12,662 nucleotides of DNA from Liolophura sinensis. Taxonomy: Eukaryota; Mollusca; Polyplacophora; Chitonida; Chitonidae. This document shows, piece by piece, positions 1 through 8,798 of the stretch. The stretch spans positions 64,001 to 76,662 of the forward strand of contig NW_027018117.1 in the NCBI RefSeq assembly GCF_032854445.1, read 5' to 3'. Positions within the stretch are counted from its first letter, which is position 1; every line of letters begins with the position of its first letter. The translations under genes and the position numbers were made by a program. The notes beneath the pieces are model-generated. The model did not search any database. It was not told the DNA's origin and saw only the letters and a program-made list of their open reading frames with translations.

Positions 1-550
1 TACGTGTAGAAAAACCACACCATTTGTACATAAAAAACACAAAGTACTAGATACAGTCTGCTGTAAAAAGTACAATTAAACACTGACCCACATCAATAAG
101 GTGCCAAAAGATGCGGAATTTGGCCAGGCATCGGCAGCTGTTTAAAAAATTGCAAATTTCCCTGGTTTCCATGGAGTAAGAACCGTTGTTAGGCACGTGA
201 TGTTGTCATCAATGATCATTCAATTGTCGCTACAGCCAAAAGTATTGGTCGGAGAGCAACGCGGTTTCCACCATTCGATTTCTCGTCAAAAAATACGTCG
301 GATTAGCCTCTTACCAGCAGCACTGGAACAGTTTTTCCACTTTTGCATTTTTGCCTGGTCTTTTTGTTAATTGAAATCGGCTACACTGTACTATGTACCA
401 TCGCGACTGGTCATTACTATATTCAACTTTTGAGTATAAGTTATGTGCCCTTCGGCAGCCCAGAAGACGTCAAATCTTTGGGCTAAGCCCATTTAACTCA
501 CCCAGCAATTGTCTTACTTCTAAGTCCAAGACAATCTCAATGTCTTTATC
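1..550 (+). repeat. Satellite monomer 1 (mosaic, E-like left half)
   Basis: 550 bp. The left half carries ccgttgttagg, shared with E monomers, but then gatgttgtcatc instead of the E form gattttgttatc. It has ttaaac where most copies have ttgaac, and aatttggcc where most have aattgggcc. The right half has cttcggcagccc with ctcacccagc, a combination not seen in its neighbours, which suggests a recombinant. Confidence 0.93.
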
Positions 551-760
551 TACGTGTAGAAAAACCACACCATTTGTACATAAAAAACACAAAGTACTAG
601 ATACAGTCTGCTGTAAAAAGAAGAATTGAACACTGACCCACATCAGTAAGGTGCCAAAAGATGCGGAATTGGGCAAGGCATCGGCAGCTGTTTAAAAAAT
701 TGCAAATTTCCCTGGTTTCCATGGAGTAAGAGCCGTTTCTAGGCACGTGATGTTGTCATC

Positions 761-770
761 AATGATCATT
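761..770. repeat. Invariant 10-bp palindrome aatgatcatt (example in monomer 2)
   Basis: A perfect palindrome centred on tgatca, unchanged in all 23 monomers I checked by eye, although flanking bases vary (for example gttgtcatc versus tttgttatc). It could be a protein-binding site or simply chance conservation between young copies. Confidence 0.8.
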
Positions 771-1027
771 CAATTGTCGCTACAGCCAAAAGTATTTGTC
801 GGAGAGCAACACGGTTTGCACCATTCGATTTCTCGTCACAAAATACGTCGGATTAGCCTCTTACCAGCAGCACTGGAACAGTTTTTCCACTTTTGCATTT
901 TCCCTGGTCTTTTTGTTAATTGAAATCGGCTACACTGTACTATCTACCATCGCGACTGGTCATTACTATGTTCAACTTTTGACTATAAGTTATGTGCCCT
1001 TTGGTACCCCAGAAGACGTCAAATCTT

Positions 1028-1040
1028 TGGGCTAAGCCCA
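1028..1040. repeat. 13-bp inverted repeat tgggctaagccca (example in monomer 2)
   Basis: Two 6-bp arms around a single A. It is present in every monomer, with one arm-to-loop change in monomer 20 (gggctgagcc). It follows the invariant gacgtcaaatctt, so this about 30-bp stretch is the most conserved part of the monomer. Confidence 0.8.
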
Positions 1041-1099
1041 TTTAACTCATCCAGCAATTGTCTTACTTTTAAGTCCAAGACAATCTCAAAGTCTTTATC

Positions 1100-1649
1100 T
1101 ACGTGTAGAAAAACCACACCATTTAGACATAAAAAACACAAAGCACTAGATACAGTCTGCTGTAAAAAGTACAATTGAACACTGACCCACATCAATAAGG
1201 TGCCAAAAGATGCGGAATTGGTCCAGGCATCGGCAGCTGTTTAAAAAATTGCAAATTTCCCTGGTTTCCATGGAGTAAGAGCCGTTTCTAGGTAAGTGAT
1301 GTTGTCATCAATGATCATTCAATTGTCGCTACAGCCAAAAGTAGTGGTCGGAGAGCAACGCGGTTTGCACCATTCGATTTCTCGTCAAAAAATACGTCGG
1401 ATTAGCCTCTTACCAGCAGCACTGGAACAGTTTTTCCACTTTTGCATTTTTGCCTGGTCTTTTTGTTAATTGAAATCGGCTACACTGTACTATGTACCAT
1501 CGCGACTGGTCATTACTATATTCAACTTTTGAGTATAAGTTATGTGCCCTTCGGCAGCCCAGAAGACGTCAAATCTTTGGGCTAAGCCCATTTAACTCAT
1601 CCAGCAATTGTCTTACTTCTAAGTCCAAGAAAATCTCAACGTCTTTATC
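1100..1649 (+). repeat. Satellite monomer 3 (subtype C)
   Basis: 550 bp. C markers are tagacataaaa, aaagcactag, ctaggtaagtg (others have ctaggcacgtg, so the CACGTG site is lost), agtagtggtcgg and cttcggcagccc. It shares aagaaaatctcaacg with monomer 11 but not with monomer 8, and has a private ttggtccagg. Confidence 0.95.
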
Positions 1650-2199
1650 TACGTGTAGAAAAACCACACCATTTGTACATAAAAAACACAAAGTACTAGA
1701 TACAGTCTGCTGTAAAAAGTATAATTGAACACTGACCCACATCATTAAGGTGCCAAAAGATGCGGAATAGGGCCAGGCATCGGCAGCTGTTTAAAAAATT
1801 GCAAATTTCCCTGGTTTCCATGGAGTAAGAGCCGTTTCTAGGCACGTGATGTTGTCATCAATGATCATTCAATTGTCGCTACAGCCAAAAGTATTGGTCG
1901 GAGAGCAACGCGGTTTCCACCATTCGATTTCTCGTCACAAAATACGTCGGATTAGCCTCTTACCAGCAGCACTGGAACAGTTTTTCCACTTTTGCATTTT
2001 TGCCTGGTCTTTTTGTTAATTGAAATCGGCTACACTGTACTATGTACCATCGCGATTGGTCATTACTATATTCAACTTTTGACTATAAGTTATGTGCCCT
2101 TTGGTAGCCCAGAAGACGTCAAATCTTTGGGCTAAGCCCATTTAACTCACCCAGCAATTGTCTTATTTCTAGGTCGAAGACAATCTCAATGTCTATATC
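1650..2199 (+). repeat. Satellite monomer 4 (subtype D)
   Basis: 550 bp. D markers are gtataattg, catcattaagg and gaatagggcc; the last adds an extra in-frame stop to the candidate pseudogene frame. The right end has ttatttctaggtcgaag and gtctatat, which recur before every E monomer (also in 13, 17 and 20). It has a private cgcgattgg. Confidence 0.95.
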
Positions 2200-2748
2200 T
2201 ACGTGTAGAAAAACCACACCATTTGTACATAAAAAACACAAAGTACTAGATACAGTGTGCTGTAAAAAGTACAATTAAACACTGACCCACATCAATAAGG
2301 TGCCAAAAGATGCGGAATTGGGCCAGGCATCGCAACTGTTTAAAAAATTGCAAATTTCCCTGGATTCCATGGAGTAAGAACCGTTGTTAGGCACGTGATT
2401 TTGTTATCAATGATCATTCAATTGTCGCTACAGCCAAAAGCATTGGTCGGAGAGCAACGCGGTTTGCACCATTCGATTTCTCGTCAAAAAATACGTCGGA
2501 TTAGCCTCTTACCAGCAGCAATGGAACAGTTTTTCCACTTTTGCATTTTTGCCTGGTCTTTTTGTTAATTGAAATCGGCTACACTGTACTATGTACCATC
2601 GCGACTGGTCATTACTATATTCAACTTTTGACTATAAGTTATGTGCCCTTCGGCAGCCCAGAAGACGTCAAATCTTTGGGCTAAGCCCATTTAACTCATC
2701 CAGCAATTGTCTTACTTCTAAGTCCAAGACAATCTCAATGTCTTTATC
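2200..2748 (+). repeat. Satellite monomer 5 (subtype E)
   Basis: 549 bp. E markers are cagtgtgctg, a shortened catcgcaactg, ccgttgttaggcacg, gattttgttatc and aaagcattggtc. Its right half resembles C monomers (cttcggcagccc, ctcatcc). Private changes are ctggattcc and gcaatggaac. Confidence 0.95.
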
Positions 2749-3297
2749 TACGTGTAGAAAAACCACACCATTTGTACATAAAAAACACAAAGTACTAGAT
2801 ACAGTCTGCTGTAAAAAGTACAATTGAACACTGACCCACATCAGTAAGGTGCCAAAAGATGCGGAATTGGGCCAGGCATCGGCAGCTGTTTAAAAAGTTG
2901 CAAATTTCCCTGGTTTCCATGGAGTAAGAGCCGTTTCTAGGCACGTGATGTTGTCATCAATGATCATTCAATTGTCGCTACAGCCAAAAGTATTGGTCGG
3001 AGAGCAACGCGGTTTGCACCATTCGATTTCTCGTCACAAAATACGTCGGATTAGCCTCTTACCAGCAGCACTGGAACAGTTTTTCCACTTTTGCATTTTC
3101 CCTGGTCTTTTTGTTAATTGAAATCGGCTACACTGTACTATCTACCATCGCGACTGGTCATTACTATGTTCAACTTTTGACTATAAGTTATGTGCCCTTT
3201 GGTACCCCAGAAGACGTCAAATCTTTGGGCTAAGCCCATTTAACTCATCCAGCAATTGTCTTACTTCTAAGTCCAAGACAATCTCAATGTCTTTATC
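2749..3297 (+). repeat. Satellite monomer 6 (subtype A)
   Basis: 549 bp. A markers are aaaaagttgc (others aaaaaattgc), cagtaagg with tacaattg, agtattggtcgg, cattttccctgg, tatgttcaac and ggtacccc. It is the first unit of the first A-B-C trimer; its partner is monomer 9, which differs at about five bases by eye. Confidence 0.95.
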
Positions 3298-3670
3298 TAC
3301 GTGTAGAAAAACCACACCATTTGTACATAAAAAACACAAAGTACTAGATACAGTCTGCTGTAAAAAGAAGAATTGAACACTGACCCACATCAGTAAGGTG
3401 CCAAAAGATGCGGAATTGGGCCAGGCATCGGCAGCTGTTTAAAAAATTGCAAATTTCCCTGGTTTCCATGGAGTAAGAGCCGTTTCCAGGCACGTGATAT
3501 TGTCATCAATGATCATTCAATTGTCGCTACAGCCAAAAGTATTTGTCGGAGAGCAACGCGGTTTGCACCATTCGATTTCTCGTCACAAAATACGTCGGAT
3601 TAGCCTCTTACCAGCAGCACTGGAACAGTTTTTCCACTTTTGCATTTTCCCTGGTCTTTTTGTTAATTGA
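3122..3670 (+). pseudogene. Candidate decayed PIF/Harbinger-type transposase fragment (best copy)
   Basis: Seen: one + frame runs 183 codons here with stops only at 3374 (TGA), 3440 (TAA) and 3668 (TGA). In order it reads SKSKTIS about 30 bp before 3296, STCRK from 3296, KVLDTVC at 3338-3358, VPKDAELGQASAAV at 3398-3439, the TAA, then KIANFPGFHGV at 3443-3475, RHV at 3488-3496, and VGEQRGLHHSI at 3545-3577. Finally LPAALEQFF occupies 3608-3634. Known: PIF/Harbinger transposases (DDE_Tnp_4 type) have a helix-turn-helix, then a (F/Y)IxFP segment, FYxIAxFPGVxGAIDGTH carrying the first catalytic Asp, an NRKGxHSxN block, and WPGSxHDS. Inferred: these are decayed equivalents in the same order. TAA replaces the usual Tyr codon, the first Asp is gone, and the later catalytic Asp and Glu blocks are absent. 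Spacing departs by several residues in places. Comparable segments lie in all 23 monomers. Chance resemblance remains possible. Confidence 0.5.
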
Positions 3671-3846
3671 AATCGGCTACACTGTACTATCTACCATCGC
3701 GACTGGTCATTACTATGTTCAACTTTTGACTATAAGTTATGTGCCCTTTGGTACCCCAGAAGACGTCAAATCTTTGGGCTAAGCCCATTTAACTCATCCA
3801 GCAATTGTCTTACTTTTAAGTCCAAGACAATCTCAATGTCTTTATC
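3298..3846 (+). repeat. Satellite monomer 7 (subtype B)
   Basis: 549 bp, an exact multiple of three. It carries all B markers, plus gtttccagg and gatattgtc; the latter is shared with monomer 10. It is the cleanest copy for reading the putative transposase-derived frame, which passes into the next 549-bp copy without a frame change. Confidence 0.95.
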
Positions 3847-4396
3847 TACGTGTAGAAAAACCACACCAGTTAGACATAAAAAACACAAAGCACAAGATAC
3901 AGTCTGCTGTAAAAAGTACAATTGAACACTGACCCACATCAATAAGGTGCCAAAAGATGCGGAATTGGGCCAGGCATCGGCAGCTGTTTAAAAAATTGCA
4001 AATTTCCCTGGTTTCCATGGAGTAAGAGCCGTTTCTAGGTAAGTGATGTTGTCATCAATGATCATTCAATTGTCGCTACAGCCAAAAGTAGTGGTCGGAG
4101 AGCAACGCGGTTTGCACCATTCGATTTCTCGTCAAAAAATACGTCGGATTAGCCTCTTACCAGCAGCACTGGAACAGTTTTTCCACTTTTGCATTTTTGC
4201 CTGGTCTTTTTGTTAATTGAAATCGGCTACACTGTACTATGTACCATCGCGACTGGTCATTACTATATTCAACTTTTGACTATAAGTTATGTGCCCTTCG
4301 GCAGCCCAGAAGACGTCAAATCTTTGGGCTAAGCCCATTTAACTCATCCAGCAATTGTCTTACTTCTAAGTCCAAGACAATCTCAATGTCTTTATC
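3847..4396 (+). repeat. Satellite monomer 8 (subtype C)
   Basis: 550 bp. C markers are present (gttagacat, ctaggtaagtg, agtagtgg). It has a private agcacaag, and unlike monomers 3 and 11 keeps aagacaatctcaatg. It is the third unit of the first trimer. Confidence 0.95.
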
Positions 4397-4945
4397 TACG
4401 TGTAGAAAAACCACACCATTTGTACATAAAAAACACAAAGTACTAGATACAGTCTGCTGTAAAAAGTACAATTGAACACTGACCCACATCAGTAAGGTGC
4501 CAAAAGATGCGGAATTGGGCCAGGCATCGGCAGCTGTTTAAAAAGTTGCAAATTTCCCTGGTTTCCATGGAGTAAGAGCCGTTTCTAGGCACGTGACGTT
4601 GTCATCAATGATCATTCAATTGTCGCTACAGCCAAAAGTATTGGTCGGAGAGCAACGCGGTTTGCACCATTCGATTTCTCGTCACAAAATACGTCGGATT
4701 AGCTCCTTACCAGCAGCACTGGAACAGTTTTTCCACTTTTGCATTTTCCCTAGTCTTTTTGTTAATTGAAATCGGCTACACTGTACTATCTACCATCGCG
4801 ACTGGTCATTACTATGTTCAACTTTTGACTATAAGTTATGTGCCCTTTGGTACCCCAGAAGACGTCAAATCTTTGGGCTAAGCCCATTTAACTCATCCAG
4901 CAATTGTCTTACTTCTAAGTCCAAGACAATCTCAATGTCTTTATC
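4397..4945 (+). repeat. Satellite monomer 9 (subtype A)
   Basis: 549 bp. It is close to monomer 6 (aaaaagttgc). Private changes are gacgttg and ccctagtc, and it has gctcc where monomer 6 has cctct in the ttag...ttacc stretch. It starts the second A-B-C trimer. Confidence 0.95.
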
Positions 4946-5494
4946 TACGTGTAGAAAAACCACACCATTTGTACATAAAAAACACAAAGTACTAGATACA
5001 GTCTGCTGTAAAAAGAAGAATTGAACACTGACCCACATCAGTAAGGTCCCAAAAGATGCGGAATTGGGCCAGGCATCGGCAGCTGTTTAAAAAATTGCAA
5101 ATTTCCCTGGTTTCCATGGAGTAAGAGCCGTTTCTAGGCACGTGATATTGTCATCAATGATCATTCAATTGTCGCTACAGCCAAAAGTATTTGTCGGAGA
5201 GCAACGCGGTTTGCACCATTCGATTTCTCGTCACAAAATACGTCGGATTAGTATCTTACCAGCAGCACTGGAACAGTTTTTCCACTTTTGCATTTTCCCT
5301 GGTCTTTTTGTTAATTGAAATCGGCTACACTGTACTATCTACCATCGCGACTGGTCATTACTATGTTCAACTTTTGACTATAAGTTATGTGCCCTTTGGT
5401 AGCCCAGAAGACGTCAAATCTTTGGGCTAAGCCCATTTAACTCATCCAGCAATTGTCTTACTTTTAAGTCCAAGACAATCTCAATGTCTTTATC
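4946..5494 (+). repeat. Satellite monomer 10 (subtype B)
   Basis: 549 bp. It has the B markers (aagaattg, agtatttgtcgg, gatattg). It differs from monomer 7 by aaggtccc, gtttctagg, ttagtatc and ggtagccc. Confidence 0.95.
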
Positions 5495-6044
5495 TACGTG
5501 TAGAAAAACCACACCAGTTAGACATAAAAAACACAAAGCACTAGATACAGTCTGCTGTAAAAAGTACAATTGAACACTGACCCACATCAATAAGGTGCCA
5601 AAAGATGCGGAATTGGGCCAGGCATCGGCAGCTGTTTAAAAAATTGCAAATTTCCCTGGTTTCCATGGAGTAAGAGCCGTTTCTAGGTAAGTGATGTTGT
5701 CATCAATGATCATTCAATTGTCGCTACAGCCAAAAGTAGTGGTCGGAGAGCAACGCGGTTTGCTTCATTCGATTTCTCGTCAAAAAATACGTCGGATTAG
5801 CCTCTTACCAGCAGCACTGGAACAGTTTTTCCACTTTTGCATTTTTGCCTGGTCTTTTTGTTAATTGAAATCGGCTACACTGTACTATGTACCATCGCGA
5901 CTGGTCATTACTATATTCAACTTTTGACTATAAGTTATGTGCCCTTCGGCAGCCCAGAAGACGTCAAATCTTTGGGCTAAGCCCATTTAACTCATCCAGC
6001 AATTGTCTTACTTCTAAGTCCAAGAAAATCTCAACGTCTTTATC
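5495..6044 (+). repeat. Satellite monomer 11 (subtype C)
   Basis: 550 bp. It has the C markers. It has a private tgcttcattcg, and shares aagaaaatctcaacg with monomer 3 rather than monomer 8. As in monomers 3-4, it is followed by a D unit. Confidence 0.95.
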
Positions 6045-6594
6045 TACGTGTAGAAAAACCACACCATTTGTACATAAAAAACACAAAGTACTAGATACAG
6101 TCTGCTGTAAAAAGTATAATTGAACACTGACCCACATCATTAAGGTGCCAAAAGATGCGGAATAGGGCCAGGCATCGGCAGCTGTTTAAAAAATTGCAAA
6201 TTTCCCTGGTTTCCATGGAGTAAGAGCCGTTTCTAGGCACGTGATGTTGTCATCAATGATCATTCAATTGTCGCTACAGCCAAAAGTATTGGTCGGAGAG
6301 CAACGCGGTTTGCACCATTCGATTTCTCGTCAAAAAATACGTCGGATTAGCTCCTTACCAGCAGCACTGGAACAGTTTTTCCACTTTTGCATTTTTGCCT
6401 GCTCTTTTTATTAATTGAAATCGGCTACACTGTACTATGTACCATCGCGACTGGTCATTACTATATTCAACTTTTGACTATAAGTTATGTGCCCTTTGGT
6501 AGCCCAGAAGACGTCAAATCTTTGGGCTAAGCCCATTTAACTCACCCAGCAATTGTCTTACTTCTAAGTCCAAGACAATCTCAATGTCTTTATC
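6045..6594 (+). repeat. Satellite monomer 12 (subtype D left half, mosaic right half)
   Basis: 550 bp. The left half matches monomer 4 (tataattg, cattaagg, gaatagggcc). Further right it differs: tgcaccatt and caaaaaat replace tccaccatt and cacaaaat, and the end has acttctaagtccaag rather than ggtcgaag. Private changes are gcctgctc and tttttattaa. It marks the right edge of the A-B-C-D domain. Confidence 0.93.
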
Positions 6595-7144
6595 TACGTG
6601 TAGAAAAACCACACCATTTGTACATAAAAAACACAAAGTACTAGATACAGTCTGCTGTAAAAAGTACAATTGAACACTGACCCACATCCATAAGGTGCCA
6701 AAAGATGCGGAATTGGGCCAGGCATCGGCAGCTGTTTAAAAAATTGCAAATTTCCCTGGTTTCCATGGAGTAAGAGCCGTTTCTGGGCACGTGATGTTGT
6801 CATCAATGATCATTCAATTGTCGCTACAGCCAAAAGTATTGGTCGGAGAGCAACGCGGTTTGCACCATTCGATTTCTCGTCACAAAATACGTCGGATTAG
6901 CCTCTTACCAGCAGCACTGGAACAGTTTTTCCACTTTTGCATTTTTGCCTGGTCTTTTTGTTAATTGAAATCGGCTACACTGTGCTATGTACCATCGCGA
7001 CTGGTCATTACTATATTTAACTTTTGACTATAAGTTATGTGGCCTTTGGTAGCCCAGAAGACGTCAAATCTTTGGGCTAAGCCCATTTAACTCACCCAGC
7101 AATTGTCTTATTTCTAGGTCGAAGACAATCTCAATGTCTATATC
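6595..7144 (+). repeat. Satellite monomer 13 (subtype F)
   Basis: 550 bp. F markers are tgtgctatg, atatttaac and gtggcctttggtagccc, then ttatttctaggtcgaag and gtctatat. It also has gtttctgggcacg, shared with monomers 15 and 20, and a private catccataagg. An E unit follows. Confidence 0.95.
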
Positions 7145-7353
7145 TACGTGTAGAAAAACCACACCATTTGTACATAAAAATCACAAAGTACTAGATACAG
7201 TGTGCTGTAAAAAGTACAATTGAACACTGACCCACATCAATAAGGTGCCAAAAGATGCAGAATTGTGTCAGGCATCGCAGCTGTTTAAAAAATTGCTAAT
7301 TTCCCTGGTTTCCATGGAGTAAGAACCGTTGTTAGGCACGTGATTTTGTTATC
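6981..7353 (+). repeat. F-to-E junction haplotype, copy 1
   Basis: This 373-bp block runs from tgtgctatg in monomer 13 to gattttgttatc in monomer 14. Linked markers are atatttaac, gtggcctttggtagccc, ctaggtcgaag, gtctatat, aaaaatcac, cagtgtgctg, catcgcagctg and ccgttgttagg. Copies recur at 9187 and 10846, and a less derived relative spans monomers 4-5. Confidence 0.87.
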
Positions 7354-7693
7354 AATGATCATTCAATTGTCGCTACAGCCAAAAGCATTGGTCGGAGAGC
7401 AACGCGGTTTGCACCATTCGATTTCTCGTCACAAAATACGTCGGATTAGCCTCTTACCAGCAGCACTGGAACAGTTGTTCCACTTTTGCATTTTTGCCTG
7501 GTCTTTTTGTTAATTGAAATCGGCTACACTGTACTATCTACCATTGCGACTGGTCATTACTATATTCAACTTTTGACTATAAGTTATGTGCCCTTTGGTA
7601 CCCCAGAAGACGTCAAATCTTTGGGCTAAGCCCATTTAACTCATCCAGCAATTGTCTTACTTCTAAGTCCAAGACAATCTCAATGTCTTTATC
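7145..7693 (+). repeat. Satellite monomer 14 (subtype E)
   Basis: 549 bp. E markers are aaaaatcac, cagtgtgctg, catcgcagctg, ttgctaattt, ccgttgttagg and gattttgttatc. Private changes are gatgcagaattgtgtc and cagttgttcc. Its right half (ctatctaccattgcg, ggtacccc, ctcatcc) matches monomer 21. Confidence 0.95.
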
Positions 7694-8247
7694 TACGTGT
7701 AGAAAAACCACACCATTTGTACATAAAAAACACAAAGTACTAGATACAGTGTGCTGTAAAAAGTACAATTGAACACTGACCCACATCGATAAGGTGCCAA
7801 AAGATGCGGAATTGGGCCAGGCATCGGCAGCTGTTTAAAAAATTGCAAATTTCCCTGGTTTCCATGGAGTAAGAGCCGTTTCTGGGCACGTGATGTTGTC
7901 ATCAATGATCATTCAATTGTCGCTACAGCCAAAAGTATTGGTCGGAGAGCAACGCGGCTTCCACCATTCGATTTCTCGTCACAAAATACGTCGGAATATC
8001 CTCTTACCAGCTGCACTGGAACAGACAGTTTTTCCACTTTTGCATTTTTGCCTGGTCTTTTTGTTAATTGAAATCGGCTACACTGTACTATCTACCATCG
8101 CGACTGGTCATTACTATATTTAACTTTTGACTATAAGTTATGTGCCCTTTGGTAGCCCAGAAGACGTCAAATCTTTGGGCTAAGCCCATTTAACTCACCC
8201 AGCAATTGTCTTACTTCTAAGTCCAAGACAATCTCAATGTCTTTATC
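7694..8247 (+). repeat. Satellite monomer 15 (subtype G)
   Basis: 554 bp. G markers, shared with monomer 20, are cagctgcactgg and a duplicated acag (acagacag at 8021-8028); both also have gtttctgggcacg. Private changes are catcgataagg and cggaatatcc. Confidence 0.95.
8021..8028 (+). repeat. Tandem acag duplication specific to G monomers
   Basis: ggaacagttttt of other copies becomes ggaacagacagttttt here and at 10783-10790 in monomer 20. The shared 4-bp duplication marks common descent of these two half-monomers, which lie about 2.76 kb (five monomers) apart. Confidence 0.9.
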
Positions 8248-8798
8248 TACGTGTAGAAAAACCACACCATTTGTACATAAAAGCACAAAGTACTAGATAC
8301 AGTGTGCTGTAAAAAGTACAATTGAACACTGACCCACATCAATAAGGTGCCAAAAGATGCGGAATTGTGCCAGGCATCGGCAGCTGTTTAAAAAATTGCA
8401 AATTTCCCTGGTTTCCATGGAGTATAAGCCGTTGCTAGGCACGTGATTTAGTCATCAATGATCATTCAATTGTCGCTATAGCCAAAAGCATTGGTCGGAG
8501 AGCAACGCGGTTTGCACCATTCGATTTCTCGTCAAACAATACGTCGGATTAGCTCCTTACCAGCAGCACTGGAACAGTTTTTCCACCTTTGCATTTTTGC
8601 CTGGTCTTTTTGTTAATTGAAATCGGCTACACTGTACTATGTACCATCGCGACTGGTCATTACTATATTCAACTTTTGGACTATAAGTTATGTGCCCTTT
8701 GGTAGCCCCAGAAGACGTCAAATCTTTGGGCTAAGCCCATTTATCTCACCCAGCAATTGTGTTACTTCTAAGTCCAAGACAATCTCAAAGTATATATC
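8248..8798 (+). repeat. Satellite monomer 16 (subtype H)
   Basis: 551 bp. Its marker agtataagccgttgctagg is shared with monomer 23. It contains several small indels (cataaaagcac, cttttggac, tagcccca) and private changes such as gatttagtc, gctatagcc, caaacaat and agtatatat. Indel density rises from here on. Confidence 0.93.

Larger units (their letters stand above)
551..1099 (+). repeat. Satellite monomer 2 (subtype B)
   Basis: 549 bp. B markers are aagaattgaac, cagtaagg, agtatttgtcgg, cattttccctgg, ctatctacc, tatgttcaac, ggtacccc and cttttaagtcc. Private changes are gggcaaggc and caacacgg. It is very close to monomers 7 and 10 and, like them, is followed by a C monomer. Confidence 0.95.
551..2199 (+). 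repeat. B-C-D segment, older partial higher-order copy
   Basis: Monomers 2-3-4 have the same order of subtypes as monomers 10-11-12 (4946-6594), both spanning 1649 bp. The C-to-D step matches especially well: aagaaaatctcaacg at the end of C, then gtataattg, cattaagg and gaatagggcc at the start of D. The match weakens in the right half of D. It suggests an A-B-C-D or longer ancestral unit from which the A-B-C trimer was later re-amplified. Confidence 0.8.
2749..4396 (+). repeat. Higher-order repeat, first A-B-C trimer
   Basis: This 1648-bp block is monomers 6-7-8, repeated immediately afterwards as monomers 9-10-11. Subtype markers occur in the same order in both: aaaaagttgc in A, then aagaattg and agtatttgtc in B, then gttagacat, ctaggtaagtg and agtagtgg in C. 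By eye I count about 13 base differences and no net length difference between the two blocks. Neighbouring monomers within a block differ far more. This is the signature of recent unequal exchange or segmental duplication of a trimer. Confidence 0.9.
4397..6044 (+). repeat. Higher-order repeat, second A-B-C trimer
   Basis: This 1648-bp block is monomers 9-10-11, the tandem copy of the block just before it. Differences I can see include gacgttg, gctcc, ccctagtc, aaggtccc, ttagtatc, ggtagccc, agcactag, tgcttcatt and aagaaaatctcaacg. Several of these (gctcc, ttagtatc) recur in monomers elsewhere in the array, so gene conversion from other copies may explain part of the divergence. Confidence 0.9.

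Noticed and set aside
393-629. 78-codon open frame beginning MYHRDWSLL, repeated in several monomers
   Set aside because: It recurs once per 550-bp unit, begins at an ATG present only in copies with ctatgtacc, and is just a stretch between decayed-frame stops. No sign of a functional gene.
745-752. CACGTG as a regulatory E-box
   Set aside because: It is lost in C monomers and in 19 and 22 (aagtg), and there is no gene for it to control.
820-845. CENP-B box
   Set aside because: The closest stretch, attcgatttctcgtca, keeps TTCG but lacks the central A and the CGGG half.
970-1380. RNA polymerase III A and B boxes (tagcccagaag and attcgatttc)
   Set aside because: Each has two or three mismatches to consensus, and the spacing is about 370 bp, far too long for an internal promoter.
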